NCBI GenBank assembly: GCA_037974665.1
Contig: CM075771.1
Coordinates: forward strand, 18,077,425-18,141,424
Direction: 5' to 3'
Source of the DNA: Ehretia macrophylla
Lineage: Eukaryota; Streptophyta; Magnoliopsida; Boraginales; Ehretiaceae
Length of the DNA: 64,000 bases
This document shows, piece by piece, positions 1 through 11,979 of the stretch (position 1 is the stretch's first letter; each line of letters starts with the position of its first letter). Position numbers and translations under genes: made by a program. Below the pieces are notes generated by a model. That model saw nothing but the letters and a program-made list of their open reading frames with translations. It did not search any database and had not been told where the DNA came from.

Positions 1-2400
1 TGGAGAGCTTTCCAACGGTATGTTGTGCGCCACGTAACTCTTTATGGATCAAAAGTTATAGGCACCGGAACGACGGAGACCTGGTCCTAAGCCCCATGCC
101 CTCGGTTTACGGGCCCAGCCTCTATGTGAAGCAAAGTTGTCTTGCCCAAGGTGCCGTTCGGCAATAGAAATGTGATGGATCAGGTTATCGTCCTTTTCGC
201 GGCTCACGACATACGATCCGGGACGAAAAATAGCTAAAAAGAAGAAAAGTGTCTAGAAACTGATGAAATCATTCGATTTTGGACTCCGAAAACAGGCGTA
301 GCTGAGCAGGCTTGCTGCCCCCGTCTTAGTGCACTTGGAAAGCTTTCCAACGGTATGCTCTGTGCCGCGTAACTCTTTACGGATCAAAAGTTATGGGCAC
401 CGGAGCGACGAAGACCTGGTCCTAAACCCCACGCCCTCGGTTTGCGGGCCCAGCCTCTACGTGAAGAAAAGTTGTCTTGCCCAAGGTGCCATGGGATTCG
501 GTAATAGAAATGTGATGGATTAGGTTGTCGTCCTTTTCGTGGCTCACGACGTACGATCCAGGACGGAAAAACAGCGCAAAAGAAGAAAAGTGTCCCGAAA
601 CTGATAAAAATGTACGATTTTAGGCTCAAAAAACAGGCGCAGCCTAAGCCCTACGCCCTCGGTTTGTGGGCCCACCCTCTATGTGAAAAGAAGTTGTCTT
701 GCCCAAGGTGCCGTTCGGTAATAGAAATGTGATGGATTAGGTTTTCGTCCTTTTCGCTGCTCACAACGTACGATCCGGGATCGAAAAACAGCTCAGAAGA
801 AGAAAAGTGTCCAAAAACTGATTAAAACGTTCGATTTTAGGCTCCAAAAATAGGCATAGCCAAGCAGGCTGGCTGCCCCCGTCGTAGAGCTCTCAGAGAG
901 CTTTCCAACAGTATGCTGTGCGTATCGTAACTCTTTGCAGAATAAAAGTGCTGGGCACCAGAGCGACGGGGACCTGGTCCTAAGCCCCACGCCCTCGGTT
1001 TGCGGGCCCTCCCTCAACGTTAAGCGAAGTTATCTTGCCCAAGGTGGCGTGGGATTCGATAATATAAATGTCATGGATTAGGTTGTCGTCCTTTTCCCGG
1101 CTTAGGACGTACGATCCGGGATGAAAAAACAGCATAAAAAGAAGAAAAGTTGCCCGAAATTGATGAAAATGTTAGAGTTTGGGCTCCGAAAACAGGCGTA
1201 GCCGAGCAGGCTGGTTGTCCCCGTCATAGAGCTCTTGGAGAGCTTTCCAACGGTATGCTGTGCACCGCGTAACTCTTTACGGATCAAAAGTTATGGGCAC
1301 CGGAGCGACGGAGACCTGGTCCCAAGCCCCACGCACTTGGTTTGCGGGCCCAGCCTCTACGTGAGGAGAAGTTGTCTTATCCAAGGTGCCGTTTGGTAAT
1401 AGAAATGTGATGGATTAGGTTGTTGCCCTTTTCGCTGCTCACGACGTACGATCCGGGACGAAAAAACAGCTCAAAAGAAGAAAAGTGTCTAGAAAGTGAT
1501 GAAAACATTCGATTTTGCACTCCAAAAATAGGCGTAGCCGAGTAGGCTGGCTACCCCCATCGTAGAGCTCTCGGAGAGCTTTCAAAAGGTATGCTGTGTG
1601 CTGCGTAACTCTTTACGGATCAAAAGTTTTGGGCACCGGAACGACAAAGACCTGGTCTTAAGCCCCACGCCCTCGGTTTGCCGGCCCATCATCTACGTGA
1701 AGCGAAGTTGTCTTGCCCAAGGTGCCGTGGGATTCGATAATAGAAATGTGATGGATTAGGTTGTCATCCTTTTCTAGGCTCACGACGTACGATCCGGGAA
1801 GGAAAAACAGCACAAAATAAGAAAAGTGTCCTAAAACTGATGAAAACGTTCGATTTTGGGTTCCGAAAGTAGTCATAGCCGAGCAGGCTTGCTGCCCACG
1901 TCGTAGAGCTGTCGTAGAGCTTTCCAACAGTATGCGGTGCGCCGCGTAACTCTTTATGGATCAAAAGTTATGGGCACCAGAGCGACGGAGACCTGGTCCT
2001 AAGCCCTATGCCCTCCGTTTGCGGGTCCACCCTCTACCTGAAAAGAAGTTGTCTAGCCCAAGGTGCCGTTCGGTAATAGAAATGGGGTGGATTAGGTTGT
2101 CGTCCTTCTCGCGGCTCACGACGTACGATCCGGGACGGAAAAACAGCGCAAAAGAAGAAAAGTGTCCAGAAAGTGATGAAAACGTTCAATTTTGGGCTCT
2201 AAAAATTGGCGCAGCCAAGCTAGTTTGCTACCCCCATCGTAGAGCTCTCGGAAAGCTTTCCAACAGTATGTTGTGCGCCGCGTAACTCCTTATGGATCAA
2301 AAGTTATGGGCACCGGAGCGACGAAGACCTAGTCCTAAGCCCTACTCCGTCGGTTTGCGGGCCCAGCCTCTACATGAAATGAAGTTGTCTTGCCCAAGGT
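1..2400 (+). repeat. Dimeric higher-order repeat within S1 (about 678 bp)
   Basis: A 6-bp shorter variant of the TGGGATTCGG site, reading GCCGTTCGG or GCCGTTTGG, occurs at 153, 710, 1388 and 2065. The monomers in between carry the full form. The spacings 678 and 677 equal one long plus one short monomer, and the first spacing of 557 fits once the 126-bp deletion near 640 is counted. The alternation stops after about 2.4 kb, so this is a local two-monomer unit repeated about 3.5 times. Confidence 0.75.
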
Positions 2401-5400
2401 GGCGTGGGATTCGGTAATAGAAATGTGATGGATTAGGTTGTCATCCTTTTCGCGGCTCACGATGTACGATCCGGGACGGAAAAACAGCACAAAAGAAGAA
2501 AAGTATCCTGAAACTGATTAAAACATTCGATTATGGGCTCCAAAAACAGGCGCAGCCGAGCAAGCTAGCTGCCCCAGTTGTAGAGCTCTCGGAGAGCTTT
2601 CCAACGGAATGCTGTGCGTCGCCTAACTCCTTACGGATCAAAAGTTATGGGCACCGGAGCGACGGAGACCTGGTCTTAAACCCCACGCCCTAGGTTTGCG
2701 GGCCCAGCCTCTACATGAATTGAAGTTGTCTTGCCCAAGGTGCCATGGGATTTGGTAATAGAAATGTGATGGATTTGGTTGTCGTCCTTTTCGCGGCTCA
2801 CGACAAATGATCCGGGACAGAAAAACAACGCAAAAGAAGAAAAGTGTCCAGAAAATGATGAAAACGTTTGATTTTGGGCTCCGAAAATAGGCGCAGTCGA
2901 GGGGCTTGCTATTCTGGTCGTAGAGCTCTCCGAGAGCTTTCTAACGGTATGCTGTGCGCCGCGTAACTCCTTACAAATCAAAAGTTATGGGCATCGGAGC
3001 GACAGAGACCTGGTCCAAAGCCCCATGCCCTCGGTTTGCGGGCCTAACCTCTACGTGATGCGAAGTTGTGTTGACCAAGGAGCCGTGGGATTCAGTAATA
3101 GAAATGTGATGGATTAGGTTGTCATCCTTTTCGCGGCTCACGACGTACGATTCGGGACTGAAAAACATCGCAATAGAAGAAAAGTGTCCAGAAACTGATG
3201 CAAACGTTCGATTTTAGGGTCAAAAATAGGCGCAGCCGAGCAGGCTTTGTGCCCCTGTCGTTGAGCTCTCGGATAGCTTTCCAACGGTATGCTGTGAGCC
3301 GCGTAACTCCTTACGGATCAAAAGTTATGGGCACCGGATCGACGGAGACTTGGTCCTAAGCCCCACGCCCTCAGTTTGCAAGCCCAGCCTCTACATGAAG
3401 CGAAGTTGTCTTGCCCAAGGTGACGTAGGATTCAATAATAGAAATGTGATGGATTAGGTTGTCGTCATTTTTGCTGCTCACGACGTACGATCTGGGACGA
3501 AAAAACAGAGCAAAAGTAGAAAAGTGTCCAGATTTTGGGCTCCAAAAACAGGTGCAGCCGAGGAGGCTCACTACTATGGTCGTAGAGCTCTCAGAGAGCT
3601 TTCCAACAGTATGCTGTGCGCCGTGTAACTCCTTACGGATCATAAGTCATGGGCACTAGAGCTACAGAGACCTGGTCCTAAGCCCCATGCCCTCGGTTTG
3701 CGAGCCCAGCCTCTACATGAAGTGAAGTTGTCTTGCCCAAGGTACCGTAGGAGTCAGTAATAGAAATGTGATGGATTAGGTTGTCGTCCTTTTCGCGGCT
3801 CACGACGTACGATCCGAGAAGAAAAAACAGCGCAAAAGAAGAAAAGTGTCCAGAAACTGAAGAAAATGTTCGATTTTGGGCTCCGAAAATAGGCGCAGCC
3901 GAGGAGGCTTGCTATCCCCGTCGTAGAGCTGTCGGAAAACTTTCCAACGGTTTGCTGCGCGCCGCATAACTCTTTACGGATCAAATGTTATGGGCACAGG
4001 AGCGACGGATACCTAGTCTTAAGCCCCACGCCATCGAATTACCGGCCCAGTCTTTACGTGAAGCGAAGGTGTCTTGCCCAAGGTGCCGTGGGATTCGGTA
4101 ATAAAAATGTGATGGATTAGGTTGTCGTCCTTTTCGTGGCTCATGACGTACAATCCGGGACGGAAAAATAGCACAAAGGAAGAAAAGTGTCCTGAAACTG
4201 ATGAAAATATTCGATTTTGGGCTCTAAAAACAGGCGAAGCCGTACATGTTTGCTCCCCCCGTCGTAGAGCTCTTAGGGAGCTTTCCAACGGTATGTTGTG
4301 TGCCGCGTAACTCCTTACGGGCCAAAAGTTATGGTCACCGGAGCGACGGAGACCTTGTCCCAAGCCCCACGCCCTCGGTTTGCGGGACCAGCCTCTACGT
4401 GAAGCGAAGTTGTCTTGCCTAAGGTGGCATGGGATTCGGTAATAGAAATGTGATGGATTAGGTTGTCGTCCTTTTCCGGCTCACGACGTACGATCCGGGA
4501 CGGAAAAACAGCGCAAAAGAAGAAAAGTATCCCGAAACTGATGAAAATGTTCGATTTTGGGCTCTGAAAATAGGCGCAGCCGAGCAGGCTTTCTGCCCCC
4601 GTCGTAGAGCTCTCGGAGAGCTTTCCAACGGTATACTGTTCGCCGTGTAACTCCTTACGGATCAAAAGTTATGGGCAACAGAGCGACGGAGACCTGGTCT
4701 TAAGCCCCACGCCCTCGGTTTGCGGGCCCAGCCTCTACTTGAAATGAAGTTGTCTTGCCCAAGGTGGACTGGGATTCGGTAATAGAAATGTGATGGATTA
4801 GGTTGTCATCCTTTTCATGGCTCACGATGTACGATTCCGGACCGAAAAACAGTGCAAAAGAAGAAAAGTGTCCAGAAACTGATGAAAACGTTCGATTTTG
4901 GGCTCCAAAAATAGGAACAGCCGAGCAGGCTTTCTTCCCACGTCGTAGATCTCTTGGAGAGCTTTCTAACGGTATGTTGTGCGCCGCGTAACTCCTTACG
5001 GATCAAAAGTTATGGGCATTGGAGTGACGAAAACCTGGTCCCAAGCCCCAATCCCTCGGTTTGCGGGCCCAGCCTCTACGTGAAGTAAAGTTGTCTTGAC
5101 CAAGGTGCCATGGGATTCAGTAATAGAAATTTGATGGATTAGGTTGTCGTCCATTTCGCGGCTTAGACGTACGATTCGGGATGAAAAAATAGTGCAAAAT
5201 AATAAAAGTGTCTCGAAATTGATGAAAACATTCGATTTTGGGTTCCAAAAATAGGCACAGCCAAGCCGGCTTGGTGCCCCGTCGTAGAGCTCTCGGAGAG
5301 CTTTCTAACGGTATGCTGTGCGCCGCATAACTACATACTGATCAAAAGTTATGGGCACCAGAGCGACGGATACCTAGTCACAAGCCCTACGCCCTCGGTT

Positions 5401-6993
5401 TGCTGGCCCAGCTTCTACGTGAAGAGAAGTTGTCTTGCCTAACGTGTCGTGGGATTCGGTAATAGAAATGTGATGGATTAGGTTGTCGTTCTTTTCGCTG
5501 CTCATGACGTACGATTCGGGATGGAAAAACAACGCAAAAGAAGAAAAGTATCCCAAAACTAATGAAAACATTTGATTTTGGGATCCAAAAAGAGGCGCAG
5601 TTGAGCAGGCTTGCTACCCACGTCGTAGAGCTCTCGTAGAGCTTTCCAATGGTTTGCTGTGCGCCGCATAACTCCTTACGGATCAAAAGTTATAGGCACC
5701 GGAGCGACGGAGACCTGGTCCTAACCCCCCGCGCCCTCGATTTGCGGGCCCAACCTCTACGTGAAGCGTAGTTGTCTTGCCTAAGGTGCCATGGGATTCG
5801 ATAATAGGAATGTGGTGCATTAGGTTGTCCTCTTTTTCATGACTCACGACGTACGATCCGGGATGAAAAAACAGCGCAAAAGAATAAAAGTGTCCCGAAA
5901 CTGATGAAAACATTAGATTTTGGGCTCCGAAAACAGGCGCAGCCGAGTGGGCTTGTTGCTCTTGTCGTAGAGCTCTCGAAGAGCTTTCCAACGGTATGCT
6001 GTGCGCCACGTAACTCCTTACGGATCAAAAGTTATGGGCACCGGAGCGACGAAGACCTGGTCCTAAGCCCCACGCCCTCGGTTTGCGGGCCCAGCCTCTA
6101 CGTGAAGAGAAGTTGTCTTGCCCAAGGTGGCGTGGGATTCGGTAATAGAAATGTGATGAATTAGGTTGTCGTCCTTTTCGCGGCTCACGACGTACGATCC
6201 AGGACCAAAAAACAACGCAAAAGAAGAAAAGTGTCCAGAAACTGATGAAAACATTCGATTTTGTGCTCTGTAAATAGGCGCAGCCGAGGAGGCTGGGTGC
6301 CCCTGTCGGAGGGCTCTCAGAAAGCTTTCCAGCGGTATGTTGTGCGCCGCGTAACTCTTTACGGATCAAAAGTTATGAGCACCGGAGTGAGGGATACCTG
6401 GCCACAAGCCCCACGCCCTCGGTTTGCAAGCCCAGCCTCTACGTGAAGTGAAGTTGTCTTGCCCAAGGTGCCGTGGGATTCGGTAATAGAAATTTGATGG
6501 ATTACGTTGTCATCCTTTTCGCGGCTCACGAAATACGATCTGGGTCGAAAAAACAACGTAAAAGAAAAATGTATCCCGAAACTGATGAAAACGTTCGATT
6601 TTGGGTTCCGAAAATAGGATAAGCCGAGCAGGCTTGTTGTCACCATCGTAGAACTCTCGGAGAGTTTTCCAACGGTATGCTGTGCGCCGCGTAACTCTTT
6701 ACGGAGCAAAAGTTATGGGCACCGGAGCGACGGAGACCTGGTCCTAAGCCCCATGCCCTCGGTTTGCGGGCCCAGCCTTTACTTGTAGCGAAGTTGTCTT
6801 GCCCAAGGTGGCATGGGATTCGATAATAGAAATGTGATGGATTAGGTTGTCGGCCTTTTCGCGGATCACGACATACGATCTGCGACGGAAAAACAGCGCA
6901 AAAGATGAAAAGTGTCCAGAAATTGATGAAAACGTTCAATTTTGGGATCCGAAAACAGGCACAGCCGAGGAGGCTTGCTACTTTGGTCGTAGA
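1..6993 (+). repeat. 342-bp satellite array, block S1 (about 20 monomers)
   Basis: Head-to-tail tandem repeat. The landmark GATCAAAAGTTATGGGC recurs at about 47, 382, 1282, 1618, 1959, 2295 and 2637 and on to the end of the block, with steps of 335-342 bp. Other monomer landmarks in order are AGCTCTCGGAGAGCT, TTTCCAACGGTATG, TGGGATTCGGTAATAG and CGACGTACGATCCGGGAC. By eye, monomers differ at roughly one base in ten. One monomer near 640 lacks about 126 bp, and the monomer near 3530 lacks about 19 bp. Short minus- and plus-strand reading frames of 60-120 codons are by-products of the repeat and are not genes. The array is interrupted, not ended, at 6993 by an LTR insertion, because the next block resumes in register. 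The centromeric or pericentromeric assignment is an inference from monomer size, higher-order structure and the type of insertion. Confidence 0.97.
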
Positions 6994-7210
6994 TGTGAGG
7001 CCCAACCTCGATTTGCGTGCGATACCTCATTTCGTGTGTCCTAATCTAGATTTGCGCGCCTTGACCTAGGTTTAAGAATTGTGTTCGTTTTGTGTGCCAT
7101 GCATTGAATTATGTGCATTCGTTTAGGGTTGTATGCATTTACTAGAAAAATATGCATTCGTCTCGTAATTCGTGTCCTAGACCTAGGAAAGCATGCCCTC
7201 ACGTTAATCA
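6994..7210 (+). repeat. Short, eroded minisatellite of LTR-A copy 1
   Basis: About nine degenerate units of 20-22 bp with CGTGCC/CCTAGATTT-like words, less than half the array length of copy 4. I see no exact ACGTG here, unlike the other copies. Confidence 0.7.
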
Positions 7211-7688
7211 AGAAAACATCTTACACGAAGCACTAGGTCATTAATTAATCCTACAAAATCCTCTAACTATTATTAAATTACTAATTCAACCCACTAGAAG
7301 ACAAAATCTCACAAAAAGCTAGACATTCCTTATTCTTTATTTCTTATTCTTTTTGCACCTTCAACACAAAATAAAATAATGCTTAAAAGATGACACAAAA
7401 TCAGATTTTTTTTATAGCCTTGGCCGACCACCACATGAGTTTTGTGCTTGCTTGCTCAATTCAATTTAATTCTAGACAACTTATGACAACTCTATGACAC
7501 AAATGCATAAAAAATTAGCTCAAAAACCTTTGCAAAAGCTTCCAATTCTCGACCAACTACTCCTTGCCCATGCTAGGAATTTCAAAATACATTTTGAAGA
7601 CACAAAAAAGCTGAATTTTTGCTGCCCAAGGCCGAATATGCTTCATCAATTGCAAGGCTTCTATTTTTTTTTTCATTTCTCTCATTTT

Positions 7689-10183
7689 TGTAACGCCCCG
7701 ATCCCTCACGAGACCGGAGGCTCTAATAATCAAGCTATTCTCAACCCAATTCCAACCCAGTCTCAAAATTTTAGGGAAAACCGGACAGAGTTTCCCCTGT
7801 ACTATGGACATTCTGAAAACCTGTAAACTCTCAAATAAGGTAACTACAAGGTAAACAAACTTTTCATGGCTAAATATTTAAAGATTCAAGGCCATCCGAG
7901 CCTTGAAGCAAACAACAGTTCCAAAACCACACAAGCATGCAAGTAACTTGTTTACAATATAGTCTAATAGCCATGCCATTCTAGGATAACATTAAAACAT
8001 ACTTAGAAATAAAACATTCTACACTAAGCCATTCACTCCCAAGCATGCAAAGCAACTAGAAATAGAAATATAAGTTATTACAAGCCATAGAATTACCACT
8101 GCTACTACATTATCAGACTTCCAGCTTACATATTACTCAAATACATACATGAGCTTTAAGGCCCCAAAATAGATTATACATGGAACAACAAATTCTTCAC
8201 ATAGCAACCGGAAAGCACATCTGCCTCAGACAAATATCACACAGCAGCTAAGGCAACTCCACCAACTGTGCCACCTGAAACATGTTAGCGAGGTATGAGC
8301 AACCACCGTTGCCCAGTGAGGGATATAGTCCTGGGGCGTGCAATGCAACAGATAATACAGTTATACAACAACATCACTTAGGCAATTTAAGAAACAATGA
8401 TAACTTAAGTAACCACACATTTAAAAGGATACATTTCACACAATCCCCTATACACCAATCTTCACTGGTCTTCATTCACGATCCACGAACCACGAGCACG
8501 ATCACGATAAGCCGGCATAATCCCCAAACACTCCAGTGGGTGTACTCTGGATGTACCCCGATAATCCTACGACCCAACATCCCCTGGCAATCTCCGGACC
8601 AGGCGAATGAGGGACTAGGGCACAGAGTTTGAATATCCACCGGCAAGCCCTCTGCCGCCCAGCCGATATTCAACACATCCGCCCCTGACACTATGGTTGC
8701 GCAACCACTATGCAATGCACTTAACGATGGCAAGTTAATAGCAATAATATAAGCATTAACACATATGAGGATCAACAAAGTAGGTTGACCTCGAGGGAAT
8801 TAAAATAGAAACAATTATATAAGCTAATAAGCAGTTTTACAAAGGGACATTTACAAAATAAGCATAGAATTATACCAAAAGCTCCAAATCAACTTAATAT
8901 CACATATAAACACTCAAGAAGTCATGCCATGGGTTTAGAAGTGTGAGACAACCGAAATTACACCTAAACCCCTTTATTTTACAAACTATTTCTCTTCCAA
9001 ACCAAAGTTAATGATTTCATTTTTTATGGAAACTCTCCCAACCTTCTAACTAACCCTCAAGGTACCCTCTCAACCCTCTAACTCATTCAAACGCCCACAA
9101 TTACCCCGAAAGCCCCATATTCCCTCTTATGGCTTTAAACTACACGTACCTTATTCGGGCTTCGAACAAAGGTTATCAAAGCTTCTATAGCACCTAGGTA
9201 GCCTAAGAATACTAGAAGCGAAGCTCGAATCCACCCGGATTCGAATTAACCCGGAAAGCCCTTTGTTAAGGTCGACTATTTTACGTTTTAAGCGATTCTA
9301 AAGCAATGTAAGTGCACGGGGCTATTAGACTACCTTCACTAGCACCTAAGGCTTCTATTAGGAGTGTTGAATCAAGCTAATTCGAGCAATTACACAAAAC
9401 CCTAGAAAAAACGTCACTATTCACCTCATGAATTAAACTAACGATTCCAACCTTTTAAATTGTGAAACGATGGCTCAAATATGTTCTCTAGCATTCATAT
9501 ACATGGTATAATAGCATAGATAATTAATACAATAGCATTTGATCACATTTTCAACAAATCAAGAAATTGACAACTATTTAGAAATGCGAAAATAGGTCGT
9601 GAAATCCCTCACCAATGCGCGTAGGAGCACCTAGGAAGCTTGCAAACACCCTACACTAGTTGCTCAAGGCTTGGCTTGGCTTGGATTGATGATTTGATGA
9701 AGCAAAAATCTCCAAATGCACAAGGGAAGGGCTGTCGGGTTTGGCACTGTTCACAGGCTGAAATTGTTTTGTTTTTGTGTTAAAATGTGCTTGTTTTATG
9801 TTTTATTAAGTAGGGCTTGAGGTGGGGTCATGTTGGGTGCTTAAGTGGCTTCTAAAATGCGCGTTGCTAGCTCCAAAACGAGTCTAATGTGTGAAACATA
9901 GGCTAGTTAATTAAATCTCTAAAGTTATTACGTAACACTATTCACTTAACTACTAAAATCATTTTCTAAACGAGCTCTCCTATCGCCTCTAGCTCAATTG
10001 CACATTTTTCCCACTACTTTAACAATTAATATGATTTAATAAAAATGCTAATTAACTAATAGAATGCAATTTGAAAATGAAGTGAATAGTAGCTAAAGAA
10101 AGCAGTTAGCAAAGCACAAAAGGGAATGCGCAGACAAGGGATGCAACAGTAATTGAATGCATGGCTAAAACTCGGGCGTCACA
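7689..10183 (-). mobile_element. LTR-B: solo LTR nested in LTR-A copy 1
   Basis: The element runs from TGTAACGCCCCG to GGGCGTCACA and is flanked by ATTTT at 7684-7688 and 10184-10188, a perfect 5-bp target duplication. Length is 2495 bp with no coding domain or second LTR, so it reads as a solo LTR. It landed in the CT-rich tract of copy 1. A block at about 8530-8710 resembles the GC-rich block of LTR-A (GTGTACTCTGGATGTACCCC, then a palindrome TGGTTGCGCAACCA at 8694-8707). That gives the relative orientation and suggests a related Ty3/gypsy family. It also holds a short TTGGC-type run near 9665-9685. It is younger than copy 1, because it interrupts it. Confidence 0.9.
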
Positions 10184-10188
10184 ATTTT

Positions 10189-10239
10189 CCTCTCACATTT
10201 CTTTCTCTCCCTCTCTTTCTTCTCTCTCTCTCTCTCTCG
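10189..10239 (+). repeat. CT-rich tract with (TC)n run in LTR-A copy 1
   Basis: A pyrimidine-rich stretch ends in an uninterrupted TC run near 10224-10239. Equivalent tracts lie near 49120-49185, 54365-54430 and 60580-60645. On the opposite strand they are GA-rich, near 23695-23750, 28149-28215 and 59140-59200. In every copy the tract lies between the AT-rich region and the 209-bp duplication. Its place resembles the CT-rich leader common downstream of plant transcription starts, but no start site can be shown. Confidence 0.7.
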
Positions 10240-11889
10240 GCCTTGGCTGAGTTCCTTCACCTCATAGCTCATCTTCATCACACCATAGTTAATCAAGACA
10301 AGCAACAAGCAAAGAAACTCGCCCAAGCTAGCTAGGATGCAAGAATCACACATGCAAGCTTTTTGAACAACCATTTCGGCCTTGGTGAGTTTGCTAGCTT
10401 CCATTTCTTTTCTTCTTGTTCTAACCACATGCATCTACTAAGAACTTGATCACTAAGCTAGGAAAAATAGAGATAAATCGGGTGGTGTCTTGGCTAAGAA
10501 CGGAAGAAGAAGAAATGTGTGCTTCATCAAGTTTTGTGCATCTTCTTGTTGATTTGCTAAGGTGAGGGCTAAAACTTCTTGAAAATCCTTCAAAAATCCA
10601 CATGCATGCTCTTAAATGTATGTCTTTGCTTCTGTACTTGAGTTATATGTGTGTTCATAAGCTTTTACAACCATGCATGGCAAGATTTTGGCTTGAAGAT
10701 GATGATAGATGAAATCGGGTTTGGTGACAGCTCTCTGTCTTGTTGTTGCGAGGTGATTTTGGCTTGGCAAATGATGTTGAAAATGTATGAAAATTGGTAG
10801 GAAACTAGTTTTTCCAGTTTTGAACATTTTTCTAAGAAATAGGCCAAAGCTAATTTTGACTCTAAGGTCCTCAAAATGGCAAATCATTAAAATGTGTCCA
10901 AATCTGGAAGTCTGGAAAAATGAAGCAGGTTTTGGCAGATGCACTGACCTTGTGGAACGAACCAGTTTTTACTTAGTAAATGATGTCCAAAATGCATGAA
11001 ATTTGGTATGCTGCTAGGTTTTTCAGTTCTAGACATTTTTGTCAGAAATGGACTAAGGCTAAATCTGACCCTAAGGACCTAAAAATGACAATTATCGAAA
11101 TGTGTGCAAATCTGGACAGTTTTGTGCAATCCCACTGTTTTGGCTATAACTATTGACCTCGAACTTAAAATGATGCAAGGTTTGTTTTTGATTTTAGTTA
11201 ACTTCTTATTTTTTAATTTGACATCTTATTCACTGGAATTGGAGATTGTTTTCTTGTCTTAATGATTGTGAGAAAAAAGTCTATTGCAGTAAGGGTTTCA
11301 CTTAGTGTTATGCTTAGAAAAATTGTTGTAACTTCTCTTGTTGAATTAATGCTTGGGATTGTGGCTTTGGGATGTTGTGTGGACTGTTTTGAATACTTGG
11401 GGATGTTTGAATTAATTGATGTATGGCTTGAGATTGACTTTGAGTGGAATTGGGGCTTAATCGCACGGGTAAGCACGAAATGGAAACCCTAGTGACTAGG
11501 CAAACTTGCTAAGTGTTGATCCTTTGAATATTGAGTGTAATTATATGTTTAGTAGGCTGCCCGTAGTTGCCTTATAGCCCTAAATGTGATTTTGATTCGT
11601 TGCATGTTGACAAATAGGCCTTTCTTGCATCTGAACCACGTAGATTGTTGTTGCATGTTGAATAACCTTATTATTTGATTTCGTGGATGTTGAAATGAGT
11701 TATATGACCTGATTTACGTGCATTACATGTGGTTGCCCGTTTAATGTTCATATAACTTCATATGCTTTTCAAGTGAAATTACTTGTCTATTCGTGCCTCG
11801 CTTGTTTACTTGTCAATGTGCAATCTTATGACTGTCCGGAGGCAACCTACTTTGTTGTCCTCCTAATTTTATATATTAAATGTGCATTG

Positions 11890-11979
11890 CATACAAGGTT
11901 GCAACCTTTCATTCTGGCATGGTAGCGTTCACGCACACTGGGGGGCATCGGGCTTGCCGGTGCAACCGTGACTACCATG
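11890..11979 (+). other. Palindrome plus 62-bp stem-loop, LTR-A copy 1
   Basis: The 14-bp palindrome AAGGTTGCAACCTT is followed by a segment at 11918-11979. Its ends, CATGGTAG and CTACCATG, are exact inverted complements, with further pairing inside (CACG/CGTG and a GC-rich core). The inner arms are imperfect. The function is unknown. A folded RNA or a protein-binding dyad in the LTR are both possible. Confidence 0.7.

Noticed and set aside
1-6990. Many 60-121 codon open reading frames on both strands of the satellite
   Set aside because: They repeat every monomer in the same phase, overlap on both strands, mostly start at TTG and have no domain similarity I recognise. They are repeat by-products.
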